A stretch of 46,000 nt of DNA, from positions 1 through 46,000 of the forward strand of contig CAIIXF020000035.1 in assembly GCA_903813345.2 (NCBI GenBank), in the 5' to 3' direction. The position numbers and the translations under genes were made by a program. This stretch comes from Owenia fusiformis. Taxonomy: Eukaryota; Annelida; Polychaeta; Sabellida; Oweniidae. Shown here one piece after another: positions 20,693-32,900 of the stretch (position 1 is its first letter; each line of letters starts with the position of its first letter). Below the pieces are notes generated by a model. It was given only the letters and a program-made list of their open reading frames with translations, was not told the origin of the DNA and made no database searches.

Positions 20693-21979
20693 ATGATGGC
20701 GCTTCTAGGACCACGAAGGAATTTTATTTACTTTATTGGCTCGTTCACTTCCGTAATAGTGTTTTACTATTTCTTCAGTACCGTTGGAAAAATTACAGAA
20801 AATATTGGAATCAAAAGAGCACGCTTTTATAAAGACATCGCACTTAAGGTACAAACGCACATCAATAAACTTACAGTGAGGGGAGGAGGCCCGGAGTTAC
20901 AGGATGTACGTGGTGATATGATTCAAGAAGATGTTCCCAATCCCATCAATGAGACGACTGCTAATCTAAGTAGTAGACCTAGCTATGTTACAAGCAAGAA
21001 AGAATTTTTAATTCTCCAATGGGTAGCATATCAGAACATAACAATCGGGGGATTAAAAACTGCAAACTGGAAAGTGAAAAACTGTAAAATAACGTCAAAT
21101 AGGACACAACTCAATTCTAGTGATGCTATTGTTATTTCGACATTAAATCTAAGGTCAATTACTGATCTACCAAACCATAGATCCCCATGGCAAAGATGGG
21201 TAATGATGCATGATGACCATCCATACCACATACGCGTTACAAAGCGATGGAAATTGGAGCAGTTGGATGGTATATTCAATTGGACTATGACATACAAAAT
21301 GGATTCTGATGTTCCTATACCATATGGGTGGAAAGAGAAACGGACTTCATCTGTTCAAGTTGATAATTTTGCAGAAAGACATAAAAATGACAAAAAGAAA
21401 TCGATCGTGGCAGCGATGATAAGTTCATGCAACCCTTCGTCACATAATGATAGAATGGGATATGTTAAGCGTTTAATGAAACATATACCTGTAGATGTTT
21501 ATGGAGCATGCGGCAATTTTACCTGTCCTGGACGATATGTTCGTACGTGTAAAGAGATCCAAAAGTATAAATTCTACCTTGCATTTGAAAATAACAATTG
21601 CAATGGATACATTACAGAAAAACTTTGGTCGAATGCATTTCAAAATGAAGTGGTGCCAGTTGTTATGGGGCCACCTAAAAAGGATTATTTGGACCAAGTA
21701 CCGCCTAACTCAGTTATTCATGTAGATGACTTTAAATCACCGGCCCACTTGGCAGAGTATCTCAAAATCCTAGATGGTAACTCAACTGAATACAATGAAT
21801 ATTTTAAGTGGAAAAAAGACTACAAAACATTTGTGAGAGCACAATTTCTTACTTATAAACATTGGGAAACATTATGTGACAAACTAAATTCTGCAAGAGA
21901 GGGTGAAGTGAAAACGCACAAGAAAATCAGCCAGTGGTTTAACCCTGAAAATAATTGCATAAGTAAAAAGTGGCCTTAA
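20693..21979 (+). CDS. Alpha-1,3-fucosyltransferase (GT10), single exon
   Basis: 428 residues, complete, intronless. Enzymes of this family transfer fucose from GDP-fucose to GlcNAc of N- or O-glycans in the Golgi. A short cytoplasmic tail (1-10) precedes a membrane anchor (about 11-32), then a stem, giving the type II topology of the family. The conserved acceptor-side motif FNWTMTYKMDSDVPIPYG is at 195-212, and the GDP-fucose-binding motif YKFYLAFENNNCNGYITEKL at 292-311, continuing to NAF-x3-VVPVV-x-GP (314-327). Eight N-glycosylation sequons are visible (86, 91, 115, 136, 141, 196, 275, 363). Length and motif order are those of a functional enzyme. The start is the first of two adjacent ATGs; the second would remove one residue only. 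The exact linkage (core alpha-1,3 or Lewis type) cannot be told from sequence. Confidence 0.93.
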   Translation: MMALLGPRRNFIYFIGSFTSVIVFYYFFSTVGKITENIGIKRARFYKDIALKVQTHINKLTVRGGGPELQDVRGDMIQEDVPNPINETTANLSSRPSYVTSKKEFLILQWVAYQNITIGGLKTANWKVKNCKITSNRTQLNSSDAIVISTLNLRSITDLPNHRSPWQRWVMMHDDHPYHIRVTKRWKLEQLDGIFNWTMTYKMDSDVPIPYGWKEKRTSSVQVDNFAERHKNDKKKSIVAAMISSCNPSSHNDRMGYVKRLMKHIPVDVYGACGNFTCPGRYVRTCKEIQKYKFYLAFENNNCNGYITEKLWSNAFQNEVVPVVMGPPKKDYLDQVPPNSVIHVDDFKSPAHLAEYLKILDGNSTEYNEYFKWKKDYKTFVRAQFLTYKHWETLCDKLNSAREGEVKTHKKISQWFNPENNCISKKWP

Positions 21980-22013
21980 TCTGTACATCTATATCACATT
22001 TATTTGTTATCAA

Positions 22014-22019
22014 AAATAA
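22014..22019 (+). terminator. Polyadenylation signal AATAAA of the fucosyltransferase
   Basis: AATAAA stands 35 bp after the stop codon at 21979. The distance gives a very short 3' UTR, plausible for a compact intronless gene. Confidence 0.6.
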
Positions 22020-22748
22020 AGCATACATGTACGATTGTAAGTGTAATTTCTATTATTTCGTGATCAACCAAAATTGACATTCACTTCAAAAACATTAATA
22101 CAAACTCTCTCGATTTACTATTCAAACATGCCAAGCGTGTCTCAGCCAATTAATCAGCTTAAAGCATTTCAGTGTTTTAATTTATATATTGATATATGCA
22201 TGAAGATGATTCTGCTGTGAATTAAATTTTTTGATAAATGCACGGACTGAGCAGTACTTTTCTTAACTAGAAATCGGCAACTCCACGGAGTGGCAAATCC
22301 CAACGAACACTAAATAAATCATGAATCTGTACAGTCACAATGTGATATTTGCCACCTACTCTTCCCTTCAATAAACACTTGAGATCATTGTATATAGTAT
22401 CATGTAACCATACTTAAGGATATCTCAAGTAATGGCGAATTCCTGCTTTAAGCAGCCATCTTGGATTACCGAGGCACAAATCAGAAAAAACGATACCATA
22501 TTTGCGATCTACTCTAAAATTCCTTCAATTTGAGTATAATATAGGCACACTTCTAAGACATCAGAAAATTATTGCGAAATCCCGCATTAGGCGGCCATTT
22601 TGGTTTAAAATGAAAACATGAGATTTTTGAAAATAATTCCGAAGAGAAAATCCGTCAACTAGTATTCGAGGTATCTTCCGGACGGACGGACTGACGGACG
22701 GAGGGCTTTACTATATCCCTACCGAACTTCGTTCGTTCCAGGATAATA

Positions 22749-22865
22749 AAGGACCCACGGTCCTGTGCTCACACAGTGTGGAATCTTCAGAGGAATGTAT
22801 ATCCTGACTTTCAAACAAAAATATTGATTTGGATTTGTAGTCTCGAACTTTGAGAAACTTAGATA
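22749..22865. repeat. Dispersed repeat, copy 1 (second copy 45154-45268)
   Basis: From AGGACCCACGGTCCTGTGCT through AGAGGAATGTATATCCTGAC to AACTTTGAGAAACTTAGAT, this matches 45154-45268 with only a few substitutions. A CGGACGGACGGACTGACGGA run lies just upstream (22676-22704), as such runs also do at 25084-25143. The unit probably belongs to an interspersed element. No coding capacity is seen. Confidence 0.8.
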
Positions 22866-23509
22866 GAAGTGCAGTGTAGCGAAACGTTTTTTTCGACTCG
22901 TCTGCCATATTGGATTTTAAATTTTTTTTACTAGTTCATGGAAACAATTTGCATGCTTCATATTGATCTTTTTATATTCACAGATGAGTGTTTTTTATCC
23001 TAAAATTATAAATTGTGATGATCACCGTATCATTTCCTGACATTCAAATCAGATTTTTCTAGCAAAATGCAAATATTAGCATGCGTTGGTGTAAACTGAT
23101 CACCATTGATTTTTTTCAGTAATAGTCATATCCTGGATGGAAATCTGGGGGGTTGGGATACTAGACCGTATCCCAACGCTGACGTCTTTTTCACTCTGTA
23201 TCCAACGCTTAGTGGAATGTGCGTGTAAATACAGGATATATTTAAGTCACGTGCACCAATCAGATTGCAAGGAATTTCACCATCATGGAATAAAATCATG
23301 TATCATTCTTTATCACATACTATGTAGAAATCTAGTGATTTGATTGTTTGCTCTCTATGACGTATTTCCCGTATCACATAAATTTCATGATACGAGCACA
23401 CATACCACACGTTGTGTATGGAAATGACGTAATACAACTTCATTCTATTCTTTGCATTCAATTAGTATTTCACTAGACTTCTACATAGTATGTGATAAAA
23501 TCGTCATCA

Positions 23510-23640
23510 CACGTTTCAGCGGATGTGATACGGGAAATATTCCTCTCAGTAGAAAAGTATCATCACTCAAGCTGCGCTTTCGTGGTGATACAATTTTTAC
23601 TTTCGTGGAATATTTCCCGGCACATGCTGAAACGTGTAAG
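23510..23640. mobile_element. Fold-back element with GGAAATATTCC ends
   Basis: CACACGTTTCAGCGGATGTG followed by GGGAAATATTCC (23509-23545) pairs with GGAATATTTCCC followed by GGCACATGCTGAAACGTGT (23607-23638). Inner pairing ATCAC / GTGAT extends it. Further palindromic pieces upstream (GTTGGGATAC / GTATCCCAAC at 23150-23176) may be a related element. Confidence 0.6.
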
Positions 23641-23889
23641 AACTTATAATATTGGAAACATAAAAGCATTCGTGTATGTACTAATTTTGTTATGGGAAAA
23701 TAACATGTGATGTGTGTTTTTTAACTTTAGCGCATTTTAAACACCACCCCTTTTCAGGAATTGTTAATATCAATAATAAACAAGAACACAAATGTGTACA
23801 AAATGTCCCCACCAATGGGTGATCCCATGAAATGGTTATCCTGAAAATGAGTAGACAAGACTTACCAACACAATTTTAATTGATCCGTC

Positions 23890-24612
23890 ACACAGTTAAC
23901 TAGAAAACATGTAAACAAGACTTTACAGACAAGATTTTAGGATGGAAAATCCAAAATGGCTGCCTTGACATTTACCCAGAATGTCAAAAAACTAATCTGT
24001 TCCTAGATTTTCATACTAAGAATCATCCCTGAAAATATGACATTGATCTACCAAATGGTTCACCTGAAAACGCGTAGACAAGACTTTACAGACAAGATTT
24101 TAGGACAGAAAATCCAAAATGGCTGCCATGACATTTACACAGAATGCCAAAAAACTAATCAGATCTAGATTTTCATACTAAGAATCATCCCTAAAAATTT
24201 GAAATTGATCTACAGAACGGTTCACCTGGAAATGCATAGACAAGACTTTACAGACAAGATTTTAGGACAGAAAATCCAAAATGGCTGCCTTGACATTTGC
24301 CCAGAATGCCAAAAAACTAATCAGTTCTACATTTCCATACTAAGAATCATCTCTGAAAATTTGAAATTGATCTACCAAACGGTTCACCTGAAAACGCGTA
24401 GACAAGACTTTACAGACAAGATTTTAGGATGGAAAATCCAAAATGGCTGCCTTGACATTTACCCAGAATGCCAAAAAACAAATCAGATCTAGATTTTTAT
24501 ACTAAGAATCATCCCTGAAAATTTGAAATTGATCCACCAAACGGTTCACCTGAAAACACGTAGACAAGACTTCACAGACAAGATTTTAGGACGGAAAAAT
24601 CCAAAATGGCCG
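23890..24612. repeat. 161-bp tandem satellite, about 4.5 units
   Basis: Units start near 23903, 24064, 24225, 24386 and 24547. Each contains GTAGACAAGACTTTACAGAC, TCCAAAATGGCTGCCTTGAC, AGAATGCCAAAAAACTAATC and CATACTAAGAATCATCCCTG. The fifth unit is partial and ends near 24612. Units differ by single bases. Related single pieces occur at 24820-24985 and 32160-32345, so the tandem block expanded from a dispersed element. Confidence 0.85.
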
Positions 24613-26374
24613 ACAATAAAAAAGTGATTATGTGTTTTTGCTGATTTCTTCTTACAAAATTATCACATATTACTACTTTTAACAATAACATAGGCTTTTA
24701 CAACAAAGTAGATCTGAAATTATTTATAAAGCTACTAAATAGTTAAAGTATGAAAACTCAAAAACACCATTCAATATGATACAAAGTATTATCGTGCGCT
24801 AACTTTTCTTAAGACATTCAAAATGGCTGACATGACTGAGCTAACAGGTCCAAAACCTAATCAGATCTAGAATGAAGTGAGCTGAACAAGATGTTAAAGT
24901 TTTAAAAGCAACTGTGAAGCCGTTTTTCTTAAAGTTTGCAGACAAGGATTTTAGCATTTGACTTCAAAATGGCCGACAGGAAGTAGGTATCGAGTTAAAA
25001 TTTTTTCATCCACATCTGAATGCACTCATAAGTTATCCCTGAAAATTTGAAGGTGATATCTGTAGCGGTTTTGGAGAAAACTCCCGGACGTACGGACAGA
25101 CGGACAGACGGACGGACGGACGTACGGACGGACAGACGGACGCGCCTAGGCCGACAATATGGCCCCACACTATGTGGTGGGGACATAATAAAAGAAACTT
25201 TTGATATGTTTAAGTTGAGGAAATAAGGCTGACATTTTTTAAAAAGTGCAAAGCTAAACAGTACAATAACCAACACATTGGATATTAAGTTGCGGCAAAA
25301 TGTCTTTTTTATAATTATGACGACTTTTGGAAAAAACTTTGTTTGAAAATTATTCACCACTTATTCTTTGACCTAAAAATCAAACAAGAAAAATTGTTTC
25401 ATCTAACCATAATATATTTGTAAAAATAAAATAGAACATAACTAATTATTGTACAACCCCGTGACAAATATGAACATGCACATGTAAGAGACAATACCTT
25501 GGAATTATAGGATAATTTGATTGCATGCCATACTCATAGCACTCAATTAAAGCTTTGGTGACCAATAAAGTATTTGAGGTTGATTTCCCTGACATGTCAT
25601 TGATTTATGTTGATACAAAATACAGTACAATGAAGTACTAAGTCAATATCTAAGTAGAACAACGAAATAATTCATGAATTAATATTACACAAAACAACTG
25701 TTATTATATTATATCAATGCATTTTAGTGATGGCTCTATGGTTATTGACTATCTGACAATTTGAGCATATAAATTATGTAGCATTCAACATTCCATGCAG
25801 TCCCTTATAGGCCCTGTGAAAAGTTAAACAGGCATTGACATGCAAAATAGCACCACCTGCCATTGTTACAGATGCTGACTGTGACCACCAATCCCCGAAC
25901 ACCAAGCATAAAAAGTTGGAGATTATAACAAGTCACCACTTATCATGCTTGTGGCTGTGACATAAAATATAGTACAATCATTGAAATATTTGAAAATGTG
26001 TCTTTTGAAAAATGTGACTTTTGAATATAGTTTTTCAAATATTTGAATTTCCAGTCATTTTTGAAAGAATCTTTCTTAGATCATCAAATAAAATACAACA
26101 CTTAGCACTCTTAAACACATTGTATTATGCTTACTTTTCAACCTATTTTCTGAATTTTGCATCACAAATGTTTGCTATGAATTGGTGTAAATTATTCCTA
26201 AAGGATGTGTGTGTGACAACCAAAATTTAATTTGAAATAAAGTCACAAGTTTTCGAACAAAAAGTCCTCCAACGTCGACTTTTGAAAATTAAATGAAAAG
26301 TTCCTCATACCACATTTTGATCACATCGGATAAGACACTCGTAAGTGATATAAACTTTACATTGGAGTCTTTAA
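24613..26374. other. Repeat-derived non-coding stretch
   Basis: Holds more decayed CAAAATGGC-type repeat pieces, a CGGA-rich simple repeat at 25084-25143 ending in GGCCCCACACTATGTGGTGG (itself containing the palindrome CCACACTATGTGG), and unremarkable AT-rich DNA. No exon is supported. Confidence 0.5.
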
Positions 26375-26796
26375 CCCTTAAACGGTTAAGGTGGGGGGGG
26401 GTAGATCTGCCCCCCCTAAGGAATTTTTTGGTAACTTTTTTGTAGTTTATCCTTTGACCTGAAACTTTCTGGCTTTTCTTATAATTGAATTAGGCATGTT
26501 TCAGCGAAAAATGTGTGACTCTAACCCCCCTAGGAGCAAAGTTAGAGCTGGTCAAGGTTGTCACTTTTTTGACTTGAAATGAAAAAGCCCTAAGTTCTTA
26601 GAATATGAATTTCTCCATTAAAAATGGCTCAATATAGAATATAAGTAGGCTCAAAATACTGGGAATCGAATAACCTTTCCAATGATAGATTATACATCCT
26701 CCTGTGATTGTCGGTTTCTGAGATCATAGGGGGGGGGGCAGATCTACCCCCTCCCTAACCGTTGGTGTAATTCTCTATCGCCTAACCGTTTTAGGG
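26375..26796. mobile_element. 422-bp piggyBac-like MITE
   Basis: The left end CCCTTAAACGGTTAAGG is matched by the right end CCTAACCGTTTTAGGG as an inverted repeat. It is flanked by TTAA (26371-26374) and TTAG (26797-26800), close to the TTAA target duplication of piggyBac elements, whose ends also begin CCC. A second inverted pair lies inside: a run of nine or ten G followed by TAGATCTGCCCCCC, and GGGGGCAGATCTACCCCC. No transposase. Confidence 0.75.
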
Positions 26797-26998
26797 TTAG
26801 TGTGACATACAATAAATGATTAATTAATGTCAACATAAATGCTACCCGGGCATGTCATGAAATGGTACTGATTTTTGTATTTCATGGTGTACATCATTGA
26901 TAGCTTGTTACATTATATAAAAAATACCTCTATGTCATTATATCATGTTACTATTGAGTTGATTTCTGTTGATTTCTTCACTGTTGATTTTCCGAGAA

Positions 26999-29900
26999 TT
27001 ACTTCTTCTTTAAACTTTCAAGATACATCCCCATTGCTTTTTGGACGCCATCTTTTGTAATGAATGTTGCAAAATAATTAATGTCATCTTCTTTTCTAGC
27101 AACAAGTTTGTCAATTGTGGGTTTCCGAAGCTGCATCTTTGATAGCTGACGAGCATAGCCTAGAAAAAGAATTCAACTCTTAATATCAATCTTATTTAAT
27201 ATAATGATTGTATGTATTTCTTATTCATTTTTCAACATACTTTTCCAATTTTATTTATATTTGTGAAATTCAATGATGTCACTCCAATACCAATACACAT
27301 TCATAGCTCAGTAATATACATGTAAACCCTTGGTGATAGTATGTATTTTTGCATTATTATTCTGTGTTACTTAGTAAACTTCATGGGTAAGAATACAATC
27401 CACTGATCCAAACAATTAATATTTCTTAAACTATCTAAGTATAAACATACAGAAATGAAATACTATAGTACCTGGAATTTTGACCCATTGTGACATTTCC
27501 TTTTTGGCAGCATCTACAGTTTCCCCTTCTCCAACTACTCGATCCACTAGCCCAATGGACAATGCCTCTTGAGAACTAAACATTGTCCCAAGCTGGAGAG
27601 CCATTTCAGTCTGTCTGTGACCAACCACATTGTGCATAGTGTCAACAAACCTGAAAAATAGATTTCTGTCATAGCAAAATCACTTTGCGTATATTGTTAT
27701 ACGACATACAACACAAATTTCGTCTGACGAGGCTTGTCTACAGTTTTCAAGCTAAACTGTTTCATGGATTCATCTGAAATTTTTAGGGATGTTTCTACAT
27801 ATAAAAGTTTAGAACTGATTAGTTTTTGGGCAGTCTGGGTAAATGTTAGGGCGGCCAATTTGAATTTTCTGTCCCGAAAACTGTCTATTATATTGAATAG
27901 AATTCCACTTCTTTCAAACTTCTTTTGCTGTGATTCAAACAATGAATATATAAGCACAAATGCCAAAGGGAAGGGTGACTTAAAACTTTAAAGAAACCCA
28001 ACAAGAAAAGCAAACTGTAAGTGTAAATCTGTCATAGGAAAAGTAGACCCTATATATCCCAAACCATAATCTAACGTGAAAAGAAACAATGTTTCAATAC
28101 TGACATGAACAGTATATTAATTTTCAATCAATGAGGGGTTGAATAGATTCAATACAGGGTATACAAACTACAATGTTGTCATTTCAGTCTCAGCATTTAT
28201 GAGACTGTGACTATTCTTAAAAGAAAACTACAAGTACATTAAGAAATATATTCTGTAAAATGAACTCACCAGAATGGAGCAACAATACCCTGTAAAAGAA
28301 AATATACAAGGTAATAGGCTTATATACCTGGTAGCAGCAAATCTCATCTTAAATAACCCTAAAAGATTCAAGCTCCAATATACTGTTCAGTTACATGTAG
28401 AGATTCAGATTGAATTTGTTGGTTTTTAAAATCCAATAAAAAGAGATTTGTTTGGAACTTGTACTACTTGCTAAGTGAGGGTTTTTTCAAGGTTCGTGTG
28501 TAAGTTTATATACAGGGTGGTCCAAAAAAAATTGGAACATTTGTTAATTGAACGCAAAACCTTTATTTTTCTTCTAAAATGTACCAAACTTTTACTGAGC
28601 ATAGTTCAATCACTTATTTATCTGATGTAAAGTTTATAGGTGAAAATCACAAAGTCAATGCATTAAACTAGTCGATATTTGATAGGACCCCCCTTTCTTA
28701 AATATACACTTGTCAATTCCGCGGCTACTTTTTCAAGTATTATTTATTTCAAAGCTTTAATGTACATGTTACTTGCTATAAATATTTTATAAAATCATAT
28801 TCAGTTGACAAAAGGTATTTACATCTGGGGTTTGCCAGAAAAATATTGTGTTAACTTAAACTTAAACAATACCCAAAATGATCATTTTCATTTAAGAGTA
28901 GGGAAGAATGAACATGTCAGAGGTAAGCAATTGCATAACCCTCACAGCTACTTAAGTGACAAAAGAATTGTTCCCACTTTTCAGTAAAGGCAAAACTGAC
29001 CAGTTATTCACATTAAAAACCAACGCTAAGCACATATACAGTGTATAATATATATATAATATACCATTTGTGTTCTCTCTATGATATTGATAGACATATT
29101 GATATTTCCAATGAATATTATTCATATCAGAACAATAAAGGTATGAGTACCGTAGTCCAACACCAAATTCGAAAATTCAGAACAATACCCGGCACATATG
29201 GCGTTCGTGATCAACTATAAAACGCTTACCCACCATAGTGTTATATATCAAAATGTACCTGTTCATACAGGGGTTCGATTGATCTACATCAAATTATAGG
29301 GAGTCAGGTTACTTTTTGAGACATCAGCGTCTATTTATTGTAACTCGCGTTTGCTATCATCGCCTCAATTCTGAGATGACCGGCCAAACGCGTAGTAAAC
29401 ATGATCACGTCGGAACTATTTTGACCTACATCGCTATTTTCGTAATTCAAATAAAAGTTGAACTCCTCCTCTTTATTTTGATACCAAATAGTGGCATACT
29501 AGGTACCCTAGAAGCCAACTATGGCGTTATTTAGAACAAAACCACAAGTTTTTAAATGGACTATATAGGGGTCATACCTTTTGGCGGATGGATATGGAAC
29601 CTCATACCTAAAGGGGAAGGGACTTCATTTACCAGTCAAATCAGACTGCCCTGGCCTCTTTCTGGAGAATATTCAATCAGTAATACACCCAACAATAGCC
29701 ATCAAAATATGCTTGATACTCATGAATTTGGGAAAAAAGTGTTGAATATGTTACTAGATTTGATCTTCCAAGACAAACAAATAGGAAGTTTGATCAAGCA
29801 GAAATTTTTAATTAAGATGGCTTGGACAAAACAAACAAACAGTAAACTAATTGAATATTTACAAATCTGAGCCCCAGGCTTCAACTTGTAAGTCAGGAGA

Positions 29901-32900
29901 AGAGGGGTCATATCAAATATCGACTAGTTTAATGCATTAACTTTGAGGTTTTCACCTATAAACTTTACATCAGATAAATAAGTGACTGAACTATGCTCAG
30001 TAAAAGTTTGGTACATTTTAGAAGAAAATTTATTTATTTTTTAGGATGAGAATTACAGATAGTAGCACTTAATGATTTATACTTTGATGAATTTCAGAGT
30101 TAAATTCTTTCTTGAGGTTCATCAAAAGCAAAAAGTACAAATTCTAATTTAAAGACCCCTATCGGAATTGCTCAAAAATAAGTGATAGCCCTAAGACAAT
30201 AAGATCACTATTCACATTGTCATGAAGTTGTTTCTTCAGATAGACTTGTCAATTCAATCTGAATAATCAATTCTTGGTTTCTTTTTTGGAAGTATAAAAC
30301 CTCCACCTCTGGGTAGGTCAACTGTATATTTTACAATACTATACTTACTAATTTGGTTTCATTAAGGCCGATGGTGTAATTGTCGGCCATAATTCTGTAG
30401 TCACAAGACAAAGATAGGAGACAACCACCAGCTGGACTGTGGCCCTAGTGAAGAAATTACTTTGTATTATTGCAGCATTTAACAAACATACAGTAGAACC
30501 TGCTAAGTGGAACACCTCTATAAGTGGAACACCTCGCAAGTGGAACACTTTTTCAAAGTTCCGTTTTAGAAACCCATTGACTTAATGTTAAATAAACCTC
30601 TGTAAGTGGAACACCTCCAAACTTGAACAGTGAACACCCCATATTGAGAATTTAACCTGCTAAGTGGTACAGTCAATTTTCCATAAATTCAATATTGATA
30701 CTTATGTAAACAGAATTAACCGCCTACAGTGATTTCTGGGTATGAAAACAGGTAATAAGATGATAATTGGCAAATTAGAATTTTAATGGATTACCATATA
30801 GCAAATTGGATTAACCTCCTGTAGAGATCAACATGTGATGCTACCACTAATTAATTTGATAAACAGTAAATTAGGATTTCATAAGATTAGCATTCATCAA
30901 ATTGTATTAACCTCCTGTAGAGATGGACATGTGATTCAACTACTAATTAATACCCCTTGCTCTTTGTTGACTTGATAAGTAAGATTAAGAATGTTGCCAG
31001 GTTAAAAACAAATGAATTATAAGCAGGAGGAACTAGTCTTCAAAACTTAATTGCCAAATCTTTGTGCCTGACACTGACAGAATGAGGAGGAGTAAAAAAC
31101 AGAAAACATTTTTGGCAGAATGAGGAGGATTAAGAATGTCAGAAAACATTTTTGGCAGAATGAGGAGGATTAAGAATGTCAGAAAACATTTTTGGCAGAA
31201 TAGGGAGGATTAAAAATGTCAGATACCTTTTTGAGTAAAACAAATGGATAATTAATGGTATATAGCTGCCCTGCAATGAATGGAGAATCATATTTCCAGT
31301 GATACATATAAACCCTATATTTTATCTTGAATGTTCTTAAATCCCCGCGAACCCAAACCTCCGTAAGTGGAACACCTCCTAAGTGGAACGCTTTTTGGCA
31401 GAACGGAGGCTGTTCCACTTACACAGGTTCTACTGAACCTGTAGAGTATGGTTATAAATGTAAATGGTTTGTTTTGTTAAGGTATACTGTTCAAGTGCAC
31501 TGTTTCATTTTGTGCTTCTTGTACCATTACCATCATATACAGTACAGGTACTTAAACAGATATTACATATGGGAAGTTTGGAGATATCAGCTATTTAGCA
31601 TACAGTATATGAATATCACTCTTATCAAACTGCTTTATACTCCTAATGTCATATTGACCATGGTTAAATGTACATGTGTGTACTCTATGAGAGTACCATT
31701 ATTACATACTGATGTACATGTACTATGATCAAGAGCCATATTCCATACAGGTGACTTACTGATATGGCAGCAATTGTAACTAGTGGTGAGCCATAAAGTC
31801 TCAGCCAGACATCTTGCAATGTACTCCAGAATTGTCTCAGTCTTTCCTCCTTGGGCTGATACATCTCAAGAATATCTAAGCCTGCAGAAAAGATTTTTGG
31901 GAGAGCCTGGAATTCAATTTATACACAAATATTTTAACTAGTTTAATGTGTTATTATAGGTACATGTACAGGGTGGGCCAAAAAAAAACGCCACTTTTTT
32001 TTCAAAATGCTATAACTTTTTTAATTTTTGATACAAAATCATCATACAGTTTATCGAATGAAGCAGATTAGTCATGATTTGCAAATTTCAAGTTCTTGAG
32101 GACCCGGTAGGTAACATTTAACAAGACACAGAGTGAACAGAATTGCACCCCGTAATAGTTGGGACAGAGAATCTGAAATGGCCACCTTACATTTACCCAG
32201 GTTGCCTGGCAAAAACTAATCAGTTCTAAACTTTCATATGTTGAAACATTTCTAAAATTTCAGATGACTCCTTGAAATGGTTTGGGTGGAAACCTATAGA
32301 CAAGCCGTGACAGACAAGATTTTTGGATGGAAAATCCAAAATGGCCACCTATTAGACCGCTTCCTAGTCAACTCAACCCCAAGTCGACTCAACCCAAGTC
32401 AACTCAACCCTTAGTCAAGTCGACCCCAAGTCAAGTCGACCCTTAGTCAAGTCGACCCCAAGTCATCTCGACCCTTAGTCAACTCGACCCCAAGTCATCT
32501 CAACCCTTGGTCAACTCAACCCTTAGTCAAGTCGACCCAAATGATTTTACTTGTTTTAAGTAGATTAAAATACAATATAATCCCATTGTTTGTGCAGTTT
32601 GATTTGAAATCAAACTTCAAAGAAAAAAACATTTCTGTCACCTATAGATCAAAACGAAGATTTGAACTGAATCATAAAATCCCAATCTGATTGTTTATGA
32701 CACCTGACATATGAGTAAGATAATGGAAAATAGAAAAACATAAATCCCATGTTTGTTTAGTCTTGTTTTAAAATCTTACTTCAAAAAATAAACATTTCTA
32801 TCGCCAGCTGTAGATCAGAAGGAAGATTTGAACTGGATCAGTTATAAAATCCTAATATTGTTATTTATGACACCTGACATGGGTACGATAATGGAAATTG

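Noticed and set aside
23890-24612. A CRISPR-like array
   Set aside because: Units of 161 bp are contiguous without unique spacers, and the DNA is eukaryotic; this is a satellite.
29556-29870. A 104-codon ORF as a transposase remnant
   Set aside because: It lies within the mariner-like element but shows no DDE/D or helix-turn-helix motif and reads like chance.
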